Shown in pieces: positions 1-10,311 of a stretch of 32,176 bases of DNA. The notes beneath the pieces were generated by a model that ran no database searches, was not told the origin of the DNA, and saw only the letters and a list, made by a program, of their open reading frames with translations. Both the position numbers and the translations under genes were made by a program. Position 1 is the first letter of the stretch; each line of letters starts with the position of its first letter. This DNA comes from Spirochaetales bacterium (GTDB taxonomy: Bacteria; Spirochaetota; Spirochaetia; DSM-2461), in assembly GCA_028532905.1 (NCBI GenBank), contig JAQQAM010000098.1:1-32176 (forward strand), read 5' to 3'.

Positions 1-2
1 TA

Positions 3-446
3 GTGGAAACCATTAAAAGCGGTGAATATGACCTGATTAAACTGAACTTCCCCAACGGGGATATGGTCGGCCACACCGGTGTATTCCAGGCGGTTGTCTG
101 CTCCATGGAAGCTATGGACTTGAGCATCGGCCGGATCAAAGCTGCAGTTGAAGCAGCCGGAGGTGTTCTGATCCTCACGGCAGACCATGGTAATTCTGAT
201 GACATGTATGAGCATAACAAGAAAACCGGAGATGTGGTGATCAAGGAAGACGGAAAACCCAAAGCCAAGACATCCCACTCTCTGAATCCCGTTCCCTGCA
301 TTATCTATGATGCCGACTACAAGGGGGATTACTCCAAGACTCTGAAAGAAGGACTGGGAATCAGCTCTGTGGCTGCTACGACCATCAACCTTCTGGGATA
401 TGAAGCACCTGCAGATTATGATGCTTCTGTTCTTGAGAAAAACTAA
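3..446 (+). CDS. gpmI: 2,3-bisphosphoglycerate-independent phosphoglycerate mutase, C-terminal part
   Basis: The gene enters from the left edge; the GTG at position 3 is internal, not a start. The enzyme interconverts 3- and 2-phosphoglycerate in cytosolic glycolysis, using two metal ions. The 147 visible residues carry the family's metal ligands: Asp20 and His24 in NGDMVGHTG, Asp61 and His62 in TADHGN, and His92 in KTSHSLNPVP. The 41-residue spacing between the first two Asp ligands matches the usual one. Between TADHGN and the last His there are roughly 13 more residues than in typical short forms (acidic and Lys-rich, residues 70-86), so this is a variant with an extended loop. A hairpin terminator follows directly. 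Confidence 0.95.
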   Translation: METIKSGEYDLIKLNFPNGDMVGHTGVFQAVVCSMEAMDLSIGRIKAAVEAAGGVLILTADHGNSDDMYEHNKKTGDVVIKEDGKPKAKTSHSLNPVPCIIYDADYKGDYSKTLKEGLGISSVAATTINLLGYEAPADYDASVLEKN

Positions 447-473
447 GTAAATCTCTGATCAATAAGAGACGAG

Positions 474-514
474 GGCCGGTTAATCCTTTACAGGGATGCC
501 GGCCTTTTCTTTTC
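474..514 (+). terminator. Rho-independent terminator after gpmI
   Basis: GGCCGG at 474-479 pairs with CCGGCC at 499-504 across a 19-nt loop, followed by TTTTCTTTT. It terminates plus-strand transcription from gpmI. The right arm and T-run lie inside the last codons of the convergent HEAT-repeat gene, whose stop codon (480-482) falls in the loop. Read on the minus strand, no T-run follows the stem, so it looks one-directional. Confidence 0.75.
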
Positions 515-2681
515 TGGATGCCGCCCAGGCCGCCAGACGCCGTATTTTACGGTTCTCATGATTACTGAATCTGCTGATCATCCCCTCCTTCTCCTCCGCC
601 CGGATCAGTGCCTGAAGAGAAAGAGCACGAATGGTGGAACTGATGTCTCTGGCAGATGTGAGCAGGGCACGGCAGGCCTCCTCAGTGGCGATGAGACAGA
701 GAGCTTCCACGGCGCTCTTCCGTTTTCTGTATAAAGGACTGGAGGATTGTGCAATCATTCTGTCAGTAAAACCTGTAGCCTTGAGTATGTCTCTGACCGC
801 ATGGGAAAACATATCCTGAGAAAGCATGCTCAAAAGCACAGACTCTCCCTTCTCTTTCATAAGGCGGATCAGATTCTGCAGACAGGTCCGGCTGAAGGCG
901 CCGGCCTTTTCGTAAAGGGGCAGAAGTACTCTGATGTCCTCAAAGGAAGACTTGTCTTTCAATGTCTCTGTGATATAGTCATTGAGCATGCCCCCTTCAC
1001 GGTACAGCCGGGCTGTTATGGGTATCAGTCTGACATTGGAGGACTGTTTTACAGCATCCAGTATCACTTTATGGATCTCTTCCAGTTCCTCTGTGTTCTG
1101 CAGAGTGCTTTCTATCTCCTGAAAGCAATCCTCTTTGTCCCAGTCTATAAGTACCGAAGCACACACGGCTCTGACTGACGGTTCCGGATCATATAAAAGA
1201 CCTTTCATTTTCATAAGAGAGGCTGTGTGATTCAGTTCCATCAGAGCTTTCAAAGCCGCAGTGCGGGAAGCAGCCTGGGGGGACAGAAGTTTTTCCTCTA
1301 TTTCATCAATGAAATCCCGGTTTCCTGACGCCGCCAGAAGGGCAATCACTCTCTGGTGTAAAGATGCGTCATACTGGGCAAAGAGTATGGATATTTCCGC
1401 ATTCAGGCTTTCCCTGTTCCACTGTCTGACAGACTCAGAGAGAATTTTCATCTCCTTTGTATTCAGAAGATGAAGGTTTTCCAGTATGAACAGAATACAG
1501 CTGTCTTCACAGAAGCGGGACAGTATGATCAGAGCCCGGCCTCTTACCGCCATATCAAGGGCATCACTGCGGACAATCTGATTCAGCTCAGACAGACAGA
1601 GGGCGGGGGGGAGTGTGGAAAAAGCTTTTATCAGACTGTTTGTGAAAGGGAAATCCTTGTTCTGCAGGTGATTTTTCAGTTCCGGATAATAGATAAGCCC
1701 ACCCTCAACCGGCAGATGTTCCAGTAGATAGGGCAGGATGGAAGACCGGCCGTCTTTCAGTAAATCCCTTATCAGGAAAAGGGTTTCCGGATCTTTTCTG
1801 CTGCAGACCGTCTGGAGTGCCCGTTCTCTCATTTCGATATTGACGGGACTGTTTCCCGGAAGACTGAATATCTGCTCCATAGTCCAGGAAAACAGGGGAC
1901 TGGTGCATCCGGATTCATAAAGACTGAGAGCCGTAAAGAGGGCTCCTCTTTTTTGCAGGTTTTCCTTTTTCTCCAGAAAAGAGAGCACCTGATGGTCCGC
2001 TGCTTTCTGCAGCAGTCTGATCCGCCGTTCCAGATCTTCCCTGTCCCGGAGTGTGGATTTTCTGAGCAGTTTATCAAGAGATCCGGCTTTTTCAAGGTAC
2101 AGCGCTGCAGAGAGAACAACCGCTTTACGGCTGTCTTTCATCATCTCCAGGGCAATATTATGATCGTGGGAGGATCTGGTATTTAAAAGCTCAAGGCAGT
2201 GAACTTTTTCCTCAAAGTTCAGAGCATCAGGGTTTATGGAATAAAGATCGGAAAAATCCTTTTTTATCCGTCTGTAGGCAGCTGTCCGAACGGTCCGGAC
2301 AGGATCATTGAGATAGATTCTGAAAAGGGTATTGTACAGTCTGTGTCTGTCGGCAGACTGGAACCGTTCCAGCATAAGTATGCGAATCGCTGCACAACTG
2401 TCGGAAAACATATCCCACAGCTGACGTCTGCTGTCCTCATTCAGTGAATACAGAAGGACACTACAGCCCTGCCGGCGCAGTGCATCATCCCTGTGCATGG
2501 ACAGAATGCGAATATCCTGTTCATAGTTCAGAAGAAGTTTCTTCCAGGGGGCATCTGTATCATCATATTTCATTCCCGAGAACTCCCGGACTATCCACTT
2601 AAGCCGGTCTTCGGATGATTTAAATGCATTAAGGAGATCACGTCCCCTGGGGTTGTTTTTCAGTTTCTGCAGTCTGGACAT
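480..2681 (-). CDS. HEAT-repeat protein, large, function unknown
   Basis: A 733-residue protein with no signal peptide or membrane span. It is built almost wholly of paired amphipathic helices with alanine-rich repeats typical of HEAT/Armadillo solenoids. Clear examples lie near residues 100-140, 465-525 (SRTAALKALMELNHTAS and the following PEPSVRAVCASVLID) and 660-725 (RKRKSAVEALCLIATEEA, then SSTIRALSLQALIRAEE). Such solenoids are protein-interaction scaffolds; no catalytic motif is visible. The start ATG lies 13 nt after the glpK stop, so the two are probably one minus-strand operon. A GGGG sits only 1 to 2 nt before the ATG, so the ribosome site is poor and translation may couple to glpK. 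Nothing ties it directly to glycerol metabolism. Its 3' end overlaps the gpmI terminator. Confidence 0.85.
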   Translation of the reverse strand: MSRLQKLKNNPRGRDLLNAFKSSEDRLKWIVREFSGMKYDDTDAPWKKLLLNYEQDIRILSMHRDDALRRQGCSVLLYSLNEDSRRQLWDMFSDSCAAIRILMLERFQSADRHRLYNTLFRIYLNDPVRTVRTAAYRRIKKDFSDLYSINPDALNFEEKVHCLELLNTRSSHDHNIALEMMKDSRKAVVLSAALYLEKAGSLDKLLRKSTLRDREDLERRIRLLQKAADHQVLSFLEKKENLQKRGALFTALSLYESGCTSPLFSWTMEQIFSLPGNSPVNIEMRERALQTVCSRKDPETLFLIRDLLKDGRSSILPYLLEHLPVEGGLIYYPELKNHLQNKDFPFTNSLIKAFSTLPPALCLSELNQIVRSDALDMAVRGRALIILSRFCEDSCILFILENLHLLNTKEMKILSESVRQWNRESLNAEISILFAQYDASLHQRVIALLAASGNRDFIDEIEEKLLSPQAASRTAALKALMELNHTASLMKMKGLLYDPEPSVRAVCASVLIDWDKEDCFQEIESTLQNTEELEEIHKVILDAVKQSSNVRLIPITARLYREGGMLNDYITETLKDKSSFEDIRVLLPLYEKAGAFSRTCLQNLIRLMKEKGESVLLSMLSQDMFSHAVRDILKATGFTDRMIAQSSSPLYRKRKSAVEALCLIATEEACRALLTSARDISSTIRALSLQALIRAEEKEGMISRFSNHENRKIRRLAAWAASRKEKAGIPVKD

Positions 2682-2694
2682 GCCCCTATAATAA

Positions 2695-4227
<1,533 letters not shown>

Positions 4228-4245
4228 TAAAGTATTTTTTCTAAC

Positions 4246-4274
4246 ATTATCAGGGACATTATGGAATTTGTCTA
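4246..4274 (-). promoter_or_regulatory. Predicted glpK promoter
   Basis: On the minus strand TAGACA (4274-4269) and GATAAT (4251-4246) are separated by 17 bp; each hexamer differs from the sigma-70 consensus at one base. Transcription should start near 4239, giving a leader of about 65 nt that contains the phased ATCAAA boxes. Confidence 0.6.
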
Positions 4275-4281
4275 GAAAATT

Positions 4282-4310
4282 GTGACAGGAAGTAAAAAAT
4301 AATAGATACT
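4282..4310 (+). promoter_or_regulatory. Predicted promoter of the MBL/cNMP-binding gene
   Basis: GTGACA (4282-4287) and GATACT (4305-4310) with a 17-bp spacer. It stands back to back with the glpK promoter, the -35 boxes 7 bp apart. Transcription would start near 4317, giving a short leader of about 23 nt without an evident Shine-Dalgarno sequence. Confidence 0.5.
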
Positions 4311-4339
4311 AATCAAAAATGAGCCGATAATAAATTATT

Positions 4340-6532
4340 ATGAATCTAGTTAAGGTTACCACCGGTTTATACTGGCTGGAAATACCGGAAAAAGATCTGT
4401 ATCTCATGTGCGGATGTCCCATGGACAGCATCAAGCATCTGGAGAATAAGAATATTATTCACAGAGTGGACCGGGATGACTGTTATATGGAAACCGGTCC
4501 CAATGCCATACTCCTTTCTGATCTGGCCGTGCAGAATGGTTATTTCTGTAATCTGGCCGAGTTCCCCATCCTTCATATGATGTATAAACAGGGCATGGCT
4601 CTGCCAGGGCATCCCGGCAACAAGGGACAGAGTCCCTGGCTTATCGGTACGGAAGATCAGGTGGAGTCTCAGAAAAATTACATTTTCAGAGGCAATTACG
4701 GTCTGGCCTCCAGGGACGAACTCCGGGACTCAGGCTGCACCGAAGATGAACTTGACGTTATGTGGAACCTTAAAATGAAGTTCAACTTCAACACCATCCT
4801 TGAACCCTCCGAGCTGATAGATACAACGGTCATCGATAAAGAGGAAGTGGAACTCCGTCCCGATGTCTACCTCAAACGGACAGGATTAAACTGTTATACC
4901 CTCCGGTATAATGGAGAAACCGCAGAGATTGATCTGAACCTGAAGCCGGAAGAACTCTATGAGCCTCCCTATACCCTTGATTCCAGAAAACTGGACAGGG
5001 AATATTTTTCCATCATTCATGTGGGTGAAGGGAACGGCTGGGACAACAACCGGCCCTGTATGGGCAGCATCCTCTGTTATCAGGGAAAGATTTATCTTAT
5101 TGATGCCGGACCCAATATAGAATATTCACTCAATGCCATGGGCCTGTCGGTGAACAATGTTGAGGGTATTTTCCATACCCATATTCATGATGATCACTTT
5201 GCCGGTCTTACCTATCTAATCATGGCCGATCATAAAATCAAATATTATGCCACGTCCTCGGTTATGGCTACGGCAAAAAAGAAACTGTCTGCCCTTATGG
5301 GACAGGATGAATCCATGTTCGACAATGTGTTCCATCCTGTGGAGCTCAATTGCGGCAGCTGGAATGATATTGCCGGACTGGAAGTCAGACCGCTTTTTTC
5401 TCCTCATCCTGTGGAGACCTCAGTTTTCTATTTCAGAGTTATGGGGGCGGACGGGTATAAATCCTATGCCCATCTGGCGGATGTTATTTCCGACCGGGTT
5501 CTGAAAAATTACATCTCTGAAAAGCCGGACCAGGGAATCAGTAAGGAGTTTTACGACAAGGTCTGGCAGGACTACAGAGAATATGCGGACATCAAGAAAA
5601 TAGATGTAGGGGGAGGGCTGATCCACGGAGATGCCGCGGATTTTAAAGATGATCCCTCTGAACTTGTGATTCTCAGCCATCTTGACCGGGCTCTGGTGAA
5701 CGAAGAGAAAGAAATCGGCAGCAATGTGGAGTTCGGTACACAGCATGTTCTTATTTCATCCAATCAGAACTACAGTATGATTCAGGCATCCAGTATTTTA
5801 AGCTCCTACTTTCCTGAAACATCGGAATCTGATCAGCAGATGCTTCTGAACGGGGGAACCCTCAGAGAATTCACCGCCGGGACAATCATAGCCAAAGACA
5901 GTACCAAAATGGATCATGTATTTCTGATCCTTTCGGGAAAGGTTGATTACATATTTTCTGAAACAGGTACCTATCATGAAATGACCGCCGGCAGCACTGT
6001 GGGCCTGATGAACGGATTATGGGATGAGCCGATCCGGGGCACATACAGAGCCTCCGCCCATGTGGAAGCCCTTGTGATCACCAAAGAAGTCTTTCTGCGC
6101 TTTCTTAACAAATACAATGAACTGGAAAACCTGAAGAAGGCCAGCCGGAGAATCTTTGATCTGCGCTGTTCCCATCTTTTCGGTTCCCGGATCTCCAATA
6201 CCAACCTGGTGAAACTGGCACAGCGGGCGGGAACAGTGAATTTCCTGCCCGGCGATGTTATTCCCGGCGGCTGGTCCCGCGATCTGTACCTGATCAAGAA
6301 AGGGGAACTGGAAATCCGCATGAAGGGGAAAACAATCGGTTCCCTGGGCAAATGGGATTCCTGGGGAGGATACCCTGTGTATCCCATCTGGAAGGATCTG
6401 GATATTGAAGCTGTGGTCAGTGGAAACAGAGCCGCTGAGTTCTATAGGATCTCCTATGAAGTCCTTAAGGATATTCCTGTGGTACAGTGGAAACTCTATC
6501 AGCTGTGGTCCTGCTGGGGAGCCCGTTGCTGA
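4340..6532 (+). CDS. Metallo-beta-lactamase-fold protein with two cyclic-nucleotide-binding-like domains
   Basis: A 730-residue cytosolic protein. Residues 1 to about 220 are a domain I do not recognise. Residues 225 to 480 are a metallo-beta-lactamase fold: LIDAGPN, then the metal motif His281-x-His283-Asp-Asp285-His286, with His356 (SPHPVE), His429/Asp431 (LIHGDAAD) and a final SHLDRA as further candidate ligands. Residues about 490-610 form a cyclic-nucleotide-binding beta-roll (GGTLREFTAGTII, VFLILSGKVDYIF). A second, weaker copy is at about 635-725 (FLPGDVIPGG, LYLIKKGELEIRM). The combination suggests a hydrolase gated by a nucleotide or other small ligand; the substrate is unknown. The ATG at 4340 has no clear ribosome site. 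The gene is divergent from glpK and is followed after 61 bp by a flavoprotein gene. Confidence 0.85.
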   Translation: MNLVKVTTGLYWLEIPEKDLYLMCGCPMDSIKHLENKNIIHRVDRDDCYMETGPNAILLSDLAVQNGYFCNLAEFPILHMMYKQGMALPGHPGNKGQSPWLIGTEDQVESQKNYIFRGNYGLASRDELRDSGCTEDELDVMWNLKMKFNFNTILEPSELIDTTVIDKEEVELRPDVYLKRTGLNCYTLRYNGETAEIDLNLKPEELYEPPYTLDSRKLDREYFSIIHVGEGNGWDNNRPCMGSILCYQGKIYLIDAGPNIEYSLNAMGLSVNNVEGIFHTHIHDDHFAGLTYLIMADHKIKYYATSSVMATAKKKLSALMGQDESMFDNVFHPVELNCGSWNDIAGLEVRPLFSPHPVETSVFYFRVMGADGYKSYAHLADVISDRVLKNYISEKPDQGISKEFYDKVWQDYREYADIKKIDVGGGLIHGDAADFKDDPSELVILSHLDRALVNEEKEIGSNVEFGTQHVLISSNQNYSMIQASSILSSYFPETSESDQQMLLNGGTLREFTAGTIIAKDSTKMDHVFLILSGKVDYIFSETGTYHEMTAGSTVGLMNGLWDEPIRGTYRASAHVEALVITKEVFLRFLNKYNELENLKKASRRIFDLRCSHLFGSRISNTNLVKLAQRAGTVNFLPGDVIPGGWSRDLYLIKKGELEIRMKGKTIGSLGKWDSWGGYPVYPIWKDLDIEAVVSGNRAAEFYRISYEVLKDIPVVQWKLYQLWSCWGARC

Positions 6533-6593
6533 GTCCTTTTTCAAGTCAGTCCGGCTCTGGAAATTAATTCAAAATTAGAATAAAGTCCTCCCT

Positions 6594-7880
6594 ATGAATC
6601 AAATAATAAAATACGACTGTATCATTGTCGGAACAGGGCCTGCCGGACTGGGGGCTGCGTTTAAACTGATCAATGAAAAACCGGGCATGAAAATTCTCAT
6701 GCTGGATAAATCCAATTACTCAACAGGCGGTCTCCGGAACGACTGTAAAATGAATTTCACCTATCCCATAGGCTTTACCCAGGGAAACTGGGAGAAAGAG
6801 GAAGCCGAATACTACATGGATCAGGTGGAAGCCATACTGAATCCCGATCTGATGGATAAAAAGAATATTGATGTCTATGAGAAGAGGGCCTCTTCTCTGG
6901 GAGTGGAGCTGCTGAATATAAGACAGTCCCATCTGGGAACAGACGGCGGGCTGGCTCTGATCAAAAAACTGTGTGCTCAGCTTGAGAGTCTGGGTATTGA
7001 ATTTTCACTTGGCAATGAGGCTCAGCAGGTTCTGCCGGAAGGCAAAATTCTAAAAACCGCCAAGGGGGAGTATGAATACGGTTCCCTGATCATTGCCCCG
7101 GGACGCCAGGGATTCAATTTCCTGCAGAAGGTAATGAAGGATCTGGACATCTATTATATTGATAATATTGTGGATATCGGCATCCGAGTGGAGACCCGTC
7201 TGGATCATTATCCCATTGTTAAGGATTACTACGATCCCAAGTTTCATTTTCCCGGAAAGGTAAGAACCTTCTGCACCAACAGCGGAAATGCCCATGTGGT
7301 TCAGGAAAAATACAAGACCCATGACGGCAAAGATTTCTATTCGGTGAACGGCCATGCCTGGTCCAAGCAGAAGAAGGGCGAGAACGGTCTGGTTAACTTT
7401 GCCATGCTTAAGACCATCCGTTTGACAGCCCCCCTGGCCAGCGGTCATAATTATGCCGAGATCATCGGACTCCAGGCTGCACTTCTGGGTGGGGGAAAGC
7501 CCATCATGCAGAGGGTGGGAGACTTCAGACTGTCCAAGCGTTCCTATGATCACAGTTTTAATGATGACTACTACGATTTTGAACCCACTCTGAAAAGCTG
7601 TTCTCCCGGAGATATTGCTCTGGCCATGCCCAGTAAGATTATGAGGGCTATCTGGAAGTCCATGAAGCAGCTGGATACCATCATTCCGGGAGTTCTTCAT
7701 CCTTCCACCATCATGTACTATCCTGAAATCAAGATGTACGCCAATAAACCCGAATTCAAAGACCGTCATTTTGCGGTAAAAGAAGATATTTATATGATTG
7801 GAGACGGTGCCGGAACCAGCCGGGGCATCACCGGAGCCTGGGCCAGCGGAATCAGAGCGGCCGAAGGAATACTGCAGTAA
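6594..7880 (+). CDS. FAD-dependent dehydrogenase (NAD(P)/FAD oxidoreductase, COG2509-like)
   Basis: A 428-residue flavoprotein. The N-terminal dinucleotide fold has Val12-Gly-Thr-Gly-Pro-Ala-Gly18 and an acidic end to strand 2 (MLDKSN). The C-terminal FAD-closing motif is at residues about 402-419 (IGDGAGTSRGITGAWASG). Cysteines occur at GLRNDCKMNF and SCSPG, but no iron-sulfur cluster motif is evident. It resembles the uncharacterised FAD-dependent dehydrogenases sometimes annotated as geranylgeranyl-reductase-like; the substrate cannot be read from the sequence. Its stop codon abuts the prfC start with no gap, so the two are surely co-transcribed. The start ATG has no purine-rich ribosome site (the upstream bases are TCCTCCCT), and a TAGAAT box lies at 6576-6581, so the leader may be very short. 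Confidence 0.85.
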   Translation: MNQIIKYDCIIVGTGPAGLGAAFKLINEKPGMKILMLDKSNYSTGGLRNDCKMNFTYPIGFTQGNWEKEEAEYYMDQVEAILNPDLMDKKNIDVYEKRASSLGVELLNIRQSHLGTDGGLALIKKLCAQLESLGIEFSLGNEAQQVLPEGKILKTAKGEYEYGSLIIAPGRQGFNFLQKVMKDLDIYYIDNIVDIGIRVETRLDHYPIVKDYYDPKFHFPGKVRTFCTNSGNAHVVQEKYKTHDGKDFYSVNGHAWSKQKKGENGLVNFAMLKTIRLTAPLASGHNYAEIIGLQAALLGGGKPIMQRVGDFRLSKRSYDHSFNDDYYDFEPTLKSCSPGDIALAMPSKIMRAIWKSMKQLDTIIPGVLHPSTIMYYPEIKMYANKPEFKDRHFAVKEDIYMIGDGAGTSRGITGAWASGIRAAEGILQ

Positions 7881-9452
7881 ATGATTGAAAACAAAAGACT
7901 CACATTCGCCATCATCAGCCATCCTGATGCGGGTAAGACAACTATGACAGAAAAGCTTCTCCTTTTCGGAGGAGCAATCCATGCGGCAGGAGCTGTAAAA
8001 TCGGGCAAGACAGCCCGGAAAACTGTTTCCGACTTTATGGAAATGGAAAAAAACAGAGGTATTTCCATCTCCACATCGGTAATGGGATTTGATTATCGGG
8101 AACGGAAGGTCAATATTCTGGATACTCCCGGGCATGCGGACTTCTCGGAAGATACCTACCGAACCCTGACCGCCGTGGACAGTACCCTGATGGTGATCGA
8201 TTCGGTCAAAGGGGTTGAGGAAAGAACCCGGAAACTCTGTGAAATCTGCCGGATGCGGAAAACTCCCATTATCACCTTTGTCAACAAATTTGACCGGGAG
8301 GGGAAAGATCCTGTAGAGCTCCTGGATGAGATCGAGGCAGAGCTGAATGTGACCGTCTGTCCCATGAGCTGGCCAGTAGGTCAGGGACAGAACTTCAAGG
8401 GTGTTTACAGCCTTTATGAGAAAAGACTGATTCTCTTTTCGGCTCATGGTGTTCAGGAAGATCAGGATATTTTTGAAATTTCCGATATCAACACCAAAGA
8501 TCTGGATCATAAAATCGGAGAGTTCGAGGCGGCCAAACTGAGAGAGGATCTGGAACTGATCACCGAGATTTATCCCGATTTTGATCATGATCTGTATATG
8601 AGCGGTGAACTGACCCCCGTCTTTTTCGGTTCCGCCATCAATAACTTCGGAATCAGAGAGCTTCTGGACTGTTTTGTGGATATTGCCCCCGGACCCGGCG
8701 AGTTTGAAGCCGAAAGCCGTATCGTGGAACCCGGTGAGAAGGGCTTTTCCGGATTTATCTTTAAAATCCACGCCAACCTGGATCCCCGCCACCGGGACAG
8801 AATCGCCTTTATGCGAATTGTGTCGGGAGAATTTGAAAAGAATAAAAGCTATACCCACGTGCGCACGGGCAAGGGGTTTAAAACATCCAATCCTACGGCC
8901 TTTATGGCTCAGAGCCGGAATGTGGTGGACACAGCGGTTCCCGGTGATATTATCGGCCTTCATGATACAGGGACCTTTAAAATCGGAGATACCCTGACAG
9001 AAGGGGAAGATATCCAGTTCAAGGGAATCCCCAGTTTTGCCCCCCAGATCTTCCGTTCGGTGGTCAATAAGGACCCCCTGAAGGATAAACAGTTCCGGAA
9101 CGGTCTGGATCAGCTGGCCGAAGAGGGAGTTGTTCAGATTTTCACCAAGGTATCCACAAAAACCAAACTCATCGGTGTGGTGGGAGCCCTTCAGCTTGAT
9201 GTTATCCAGCACAGACTGGCCAATGAGTACAAGGCCACCTGTATATTCGAACCCGTTGATTTTCAGACGGCCTGCTGGATCAATGCGGAAGACAGGAAGG
9301 TCCTTGACAAGTTTGTGGCTGAAAATCAGAATAAAATTGCCGAGGATGTCCGGGGACAGCTGATCTATCTGGCCCCCAGCCGCTGGATGCTGGACAGAAC
9401 AGTGGAAGACTATCCCGGATTGAAATACTACTTTACATCAGACCTCAAATAA
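7881..9452 (+). CDS. prfC: Peptide chain release factor 3
   Basis: The GTPase RF3 removes RF1 or RF2 from the ribosome after termination; cytosolic. Length 523, close to the usual 525-530. G1 is SHPDAGKTT (residues 13-21), G2 RGISISTSV (59-67), G3 DTPGH (81-85) and G4 NKFD (135-138). The RF3-type N-terminus (RLTFAIISHPDAGKTT) and the KSGKTARKTVSDFMEMEK segment distinguish it from EF-G and from TypA/LepA. The start ATG directly follows the stop of the flavoprotein gene; GAAGGAA inside that gene's 3' end is a distant ribosome site. A hydrolase gene follows 12 nt downstream. Confidence 0.97.
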   Translation: MIENKRLTFAIISHPDAGKTTMTEKLLLFGGAIHAAGAVKSGKTARKTVSDFMEMEKNRGISISTSVMGFDYRERKVNILDTPGHADFSEDTYRTLTAVDSTLMVIDSVKGVEERTRKLCEICRMRKTPIITFVNKFDREGKDPVELLDEIEAELNVTVCPMSWPVGQGQNFKGVYSLYEKRLILFSAHGVQEDQDIFEISDINTKDLDHKIGEFEAAKLREDLELITEIYPDFDHDLYMSGELTPVFFGSAINNFGIRELLDCFVDIAPGPGEFEAESRIVEPGEKGFSGFIFKIHANLDPRHRDRIAFMRIVSGEFEKNKSYTHVRTGKGFKTSNPTAFMAQSRNVVDTAVPGDIIGLHDTGTFKIGDTLTEGEDIQFKGIPSFAPQIFRSVVNKDPLKDKQFRNGLDQLAEEGVVQIFTKVSTKTKLIGVVGALQLDVIQHRLANEYKATCIFEPVDFQTACWINAEDRKVLDKFVAENQNKIAEDVRGQLIYLAPSRWMLDRTVEDYPGLKYYFTSDLK

Positions 9453-9464
9453 GGAAGCTGCCCC

Positions 9465-10277
9465 ATGACCCCCACCGAGTTCAAAACCAAGGATGTTGAT
9501 ATCAGACGCTGTGCCCGTCCCCGAAAAATGGGCTCCGGAAAGGAAGCGGTTCTGGGACTCCATGGCTATATGGGATACCCGGGAGAGCTGGTCTATCCGG
9601 CACAGCAGCTGGCGGATGCCGGGTTCACTGTGTCTCTTCCCCGGTTTCCCGGGCATGGCACCTGTGGAGAAGACTTCAACAATTCCAACGGTGGCCAGTG
9701 GCTCCGGGCAGCGGTTGACGCCTACCTGGAACTGAAAACCGATCACGAAAAAGTGCATCTTATGGGGCATTCCATGGGGGGGATTCTCTCCATCATACTG
9801 GCGTCCATGTTCCCGGTTGAGAAGATGGTCCTTATGGCTCCTGCGGTTAAAATCAAAGGTCCTCTTCTGCTGGCGGAACCCCTCAGCCTTTTTGTGAACA
9901 AGGCCATGAACCGTCCCCCCTGGAAGTCAGATCCGTCCATTCAGTTTTTTGACGACAGGGATGAAGATGATGATCAGTACCTGGGACAGGAATACTGGAC
10001 CTGGTCCTATTTTAAAAGACTGGCCGACCTGTCCCGTCTGAGACGGCGGTCTGTCAGAGCCCTTCCGGCAGTACAGGCGGAAACCCTGACCATTATGGGC
10101 AGCAAGGACCCTACCGTGGATCCCGCTGCCGCGTCGGTCATAGAGAAGAGGGCGGGAGGCAGAACAGAAACAGTCTTTCTGGAAAACAGTGCCCATCTTG
10201 TTCCCTATGAGAAAGATTACAAAAAAAATGCGGAGTTAACTGTATCCTGGATGCTGCCATCCGCTTTTAATAAATAG
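9465..10277 (+). CDS. Alpha/beta hydrolase, carboxylesterase/monoacylglycerol-lipase-like
   Basis: A 270-residue cytosolic serine hydrolase with no signal peptide. HGYMGYPGE (33-41) gives the oxyanion-hole region. GHSMGG carries the nucleophile Ser103. Asp215 (GSKDPTVD) and His244 (NSAHLVP) complete the triad in the expected order and spacing. The pattern matches small carboxylesterases of the Est30 type that cut short acyl esters, but the substrate is unknown. AAGGAAG stands 7 nt before the ATG. It lies 12 nt after prfC and 34 nt before moxR with no terminator, so it may lead transcription into the bat cluster. Confidence 0.88.
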   Translation: MTPTEFKTKDVDIRRCARPRKMGSGKEAVLGLHGYMGYPGELVYPAQQLADAGFTVSLPRFPGHGTCGEDFNNSNGGQWLRAAVDAYLELKTDHEKVHLMGHSMGGILSIILASMFPVEKMVLMAPAVKIKGPLLLAEPLSLFVNKAMNRPPWKSDPSIQFFDDRDEDDDQYLGQEYWTWSYFKRLADLSRLRRRSVRALPAVQAETLTIMGSKDPTVDPAAASVIEKRAGGRTETVFLENSAHLVPYEKDYKKNAELTVSWMLPSAFNK

Positions 10278-10311
10278 TAAAAAAACAGTTGATATACCGG
10301 AGTCAATCATC

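Noticed and set aside
7050-9212. A 720-codon open frame on the minus strand
   Set aside because: It lies opposite the flavoprotein and RF3 genes, whose motifs are unmistakable; its product shows no recognisable domain, so it is a by-product of codon bias.
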